DNA of 7,125 nucleotides. Source: Burkholderiales bacterium (GTDB lineage Bacteria > Pseudomonadota > Gammaproteobacteria > Burkholderiales > SG8-39). Location: contig JAENXP010000109.1 in NCBI GenBank assembly GCA_016649475.1, positions 1 to 7,125 of the forward strand. Direction: 5' to 3'. The notes under the pieces are model-generated. The model did not search any database and was not told the origin of the DNA. It worked only from the letters and a program-made list of their open reading frames with translations. The position numbers and the translations under genes were made by a program. Positions 5,943 to 7,125 of the stretch are shown here, one piece after another (the first letter of the stretch is position 1; the number at the start of each line of letters is the position of its first letter).

Positions 5943-6971
5943 GTATTTCTCCGCGTCGGCCAGCAGCCCTCGCTGCGCCGGCATGGCGCTGCGCCTGCAT
6001 TTCACCGGAACGGCGATGGCGCTCAGCTCGCCCAGCCTCAGTTCGCTCAGGACCAGTTCGGTTGCGGGTTCGGAAGAATGTTCCGCGACCTTGATGCCGA
6101 GGCGGCTCACCCTCAGGCGGACTTCGCTCATGGCGAGGTGCTGCTCCGGCGCCAGCAGAACCTCGCTGATCTGCCCGATATAGCCTTCCATCGAACGGGG
6201 CGTGCCTTTGATTTGCTGCAGTTCCTTGGTGTCGCGCGCGATCTGCGCCTCGATTTCGGCAATCTCGCGCGTATGGTCGGCAACCGCCTCGATGCCGAAT
6301 CCGGCGGACTTCAGCATGCGCAACCTGGTTCCTAGAAACGCCCTGCGCTCCGCGAGATCGGCCGCCTGCTGCTGAACCGCACCTACGCGTGCGAGCACGA
6401 CATCGAGCAGGCGGCGCACGCCGCGCAGGCCGATCTCGATCCGCGCGTCCTCCTTCGTCGCCGCCGGCGCAACGATCCGGTGCGCGCTGAAATTGACGTT
6501 GACCTGCGCGACATCGCTCTTGAGGATGCCGTTCTCCAGGGCCGTGCCGTACACCGTGCGCTCGGATTTTTCCATCACCATCAGCGCAAACGCGTCCGGC
6601 GCGCCGCCGTGCCGGGGGTCGTCGAAAAAGGCGCGCAGTTCGGCGCTGCGCGCCAGCACCCGCGGCACGTCTGCGGAGGTTGCGAAAAACGCGTTGACGC
6701 TGAGGTCGTCCCCCCAGGCTTCGCGCGACAATTCGAGCGGCTGCGGCAGCGACCGGATGAGTCCGCCCAGGTACTGCGCGCTGCGGATGACGGCCGGCGC
6801 GAGCTTGTCCTGATAGCGCGCCACCAGGCGGATGCGCGGTTCGGTGTTGTCGACCACGAACTCCACCACGCGCTCGACCAGGTTGCGCTGGCGTTCGTCG
6901 AGAACCGGCGCCTTGGCTGCGCTTGATCGCGACAGCCGCGAAAACATCGCCTTGAATGGATTGATGGCCAT
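5937..6971 (-). CDS. Coiled-coil protein, unknown function
   Basis: A 344-residue protein with no signal peptide or membrane helix. The ATG at 6971 ([16 protein letters not shown]) is chosen over the in-frame ATG at 7103 because the longer form would begin upstream of the likely promoter at 7020-7047. AAGGA also lies 9 nt before this start. The N-terminal part (about 25-165) looks mixed helix/strand, with [15 protein letters not shown] and [14 protein letters not shown]. Residues ~185-255 form a long Glu/Arg/Leu-rich probable coiled coil. The C-terminal part (265-325) has short strands with repeated Leu-Ser-Glu-Leu-like phrases ([11 protein letters not shown]). I do not recognise the family. 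It may have a structural or scaffolding role, but nothing in the neighbourhood fixes it. Confidence 0.8.
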   Translation of the reverse strand: MAINPFKAMFSRLSRSSAAKAPVLDERQRNLVERVVEFVVDNTEPRIRLVARYQDKLAPAVIRSAQYLGGLIRSLPQPLELSREAWGDDLSVNAFFATSADVPRVLARSAELRAFFDDPRHGGAPDAFALMVMEKSERTVYGTALENGILKSDVAQVNVNFSAHRIVAPAATKEDARIEIGLRGVRRLLDVVLARVGAVQQQAADLAERRAFLGTRLRMLKSAGFGIEAVADHTREIAEIEAQIARDTKELQQIKGTPRSMEGYIGQISEVLLAPEQHLAMSEVRLRVSRLGIKVAEHSSEPATELVLSELRLGELSAIAVPVKCRRSAMPAQRGLLADAEKYL

Positions 6972-7019
6972 GTGCTTCGGTCCTTGCCGAGAGCGCGAGA
7001 CGGCGCGCAGATTGCAGCC

Positions 7020-7047
7020 ATTGTAGACATCCGGCGCGGCGTCGCAA
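7020..7047 (-). promoter_or_regulatory. Sigma-70-like promoter for the minus-strand coiled-coil gene
   Basis: Read on the minus strand: -35 TTGCGA (7047-7042), 16-bp spacer, -10 TACAAT (7025-7020). The expected start near 7013 leaves a leader of about 40 nt before the ATG at 6971. Confidence 0.5.
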
Positions 7048-7095
7048 TGACGGGGATCAAAGGCGGGCCGCGGGGGGCGCCCGGGAAGCAGGCGT

Positions 7096-7121
7096 TGCGC
7101 CACCCGAGTCCGGGTGCCGCA
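7096..7121. other. Stem-loop at the right edge
   Basis: CACCCG (7101-7106) pairs with CGGGTG (7111-7116) around AGTC. The stem extends across a C-C mismatch by TGCG (7096-7099) with CGCA (7118-7121). It may end the transcript of a gene outside the window; no T run is visible on either strand. Confidence 0.35.
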
Positions 7122-7125
7122 GCAG

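Noticed and set aside
5896..7047. Second minus-strand frame of 383 codons over the coiled-coil gene.
   Set aside because: Arg/Ala/Gly-rich product without domain-like pattern. The other frame has a promoter, a ribosome binding site and normal amino-acid composition.

Overview
The window comes from a high-GC proteobacterial chromosome. A betaproteobacterium is my best guess, from the GC-rich codon use, the HigBA type, the Gram-negative outer-membrane proteins and promoter-like motifs such as TGCTAAAAT and TACAAT. The lineage is inferred, not shown. No rRNA, tRNA, CRISPR array, transposase or insertion sequence is visible, and genes cover nearly all of it.

Left part (1-3323), sulfur-themed: the 3' portion of a SulP-family anion permease with a C-terminal STAS domain. 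It is followed by a 414-residue protein that looks like a distant relative of DszB, the 2'-hydroxybiphenyl-2-sulfinate desulfinase, and then a short exported protein holding only the first half of a rhodanese domain. The DszB-like protein keeps the Cys, His and Arg-Phe-Gly-Gly active-site positions and has no signal peptide. It is therefore more likely a cytoplasmic desulfinase-like enzyme than the ABC-transporter binding protein its fold would suggest. It is the most interesting gene here. No dszA or dszC partner lies in the window, so its substrate is unknown. If it is an active desulfinase it should release sulfite, which would fit a neighbouring sulfate-type permease.

Middle part (3324-4900), cell envelope: a hairpin and a likely extended -10 promoter precede an outer-membrane beta-barrel protein. 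Next comes an exported glycine-zipper protein with a small Gln-Gln-Ser repeat.

Right part (4901-7125): a HigB/HigA toxin-antitoxin pair whose toxin seems to have lost its first residues to an in-frame stop, and a 207-bp gap with a 12-bp inverted repeat and a GC-rich hairpin. Then come a small helical protein of unknown function and, convergent with it and overlapping by 6 bp, a 344-residue coiled-coil protein of unknown function on the minus strand with a recognisable sigma-70-like promoter.
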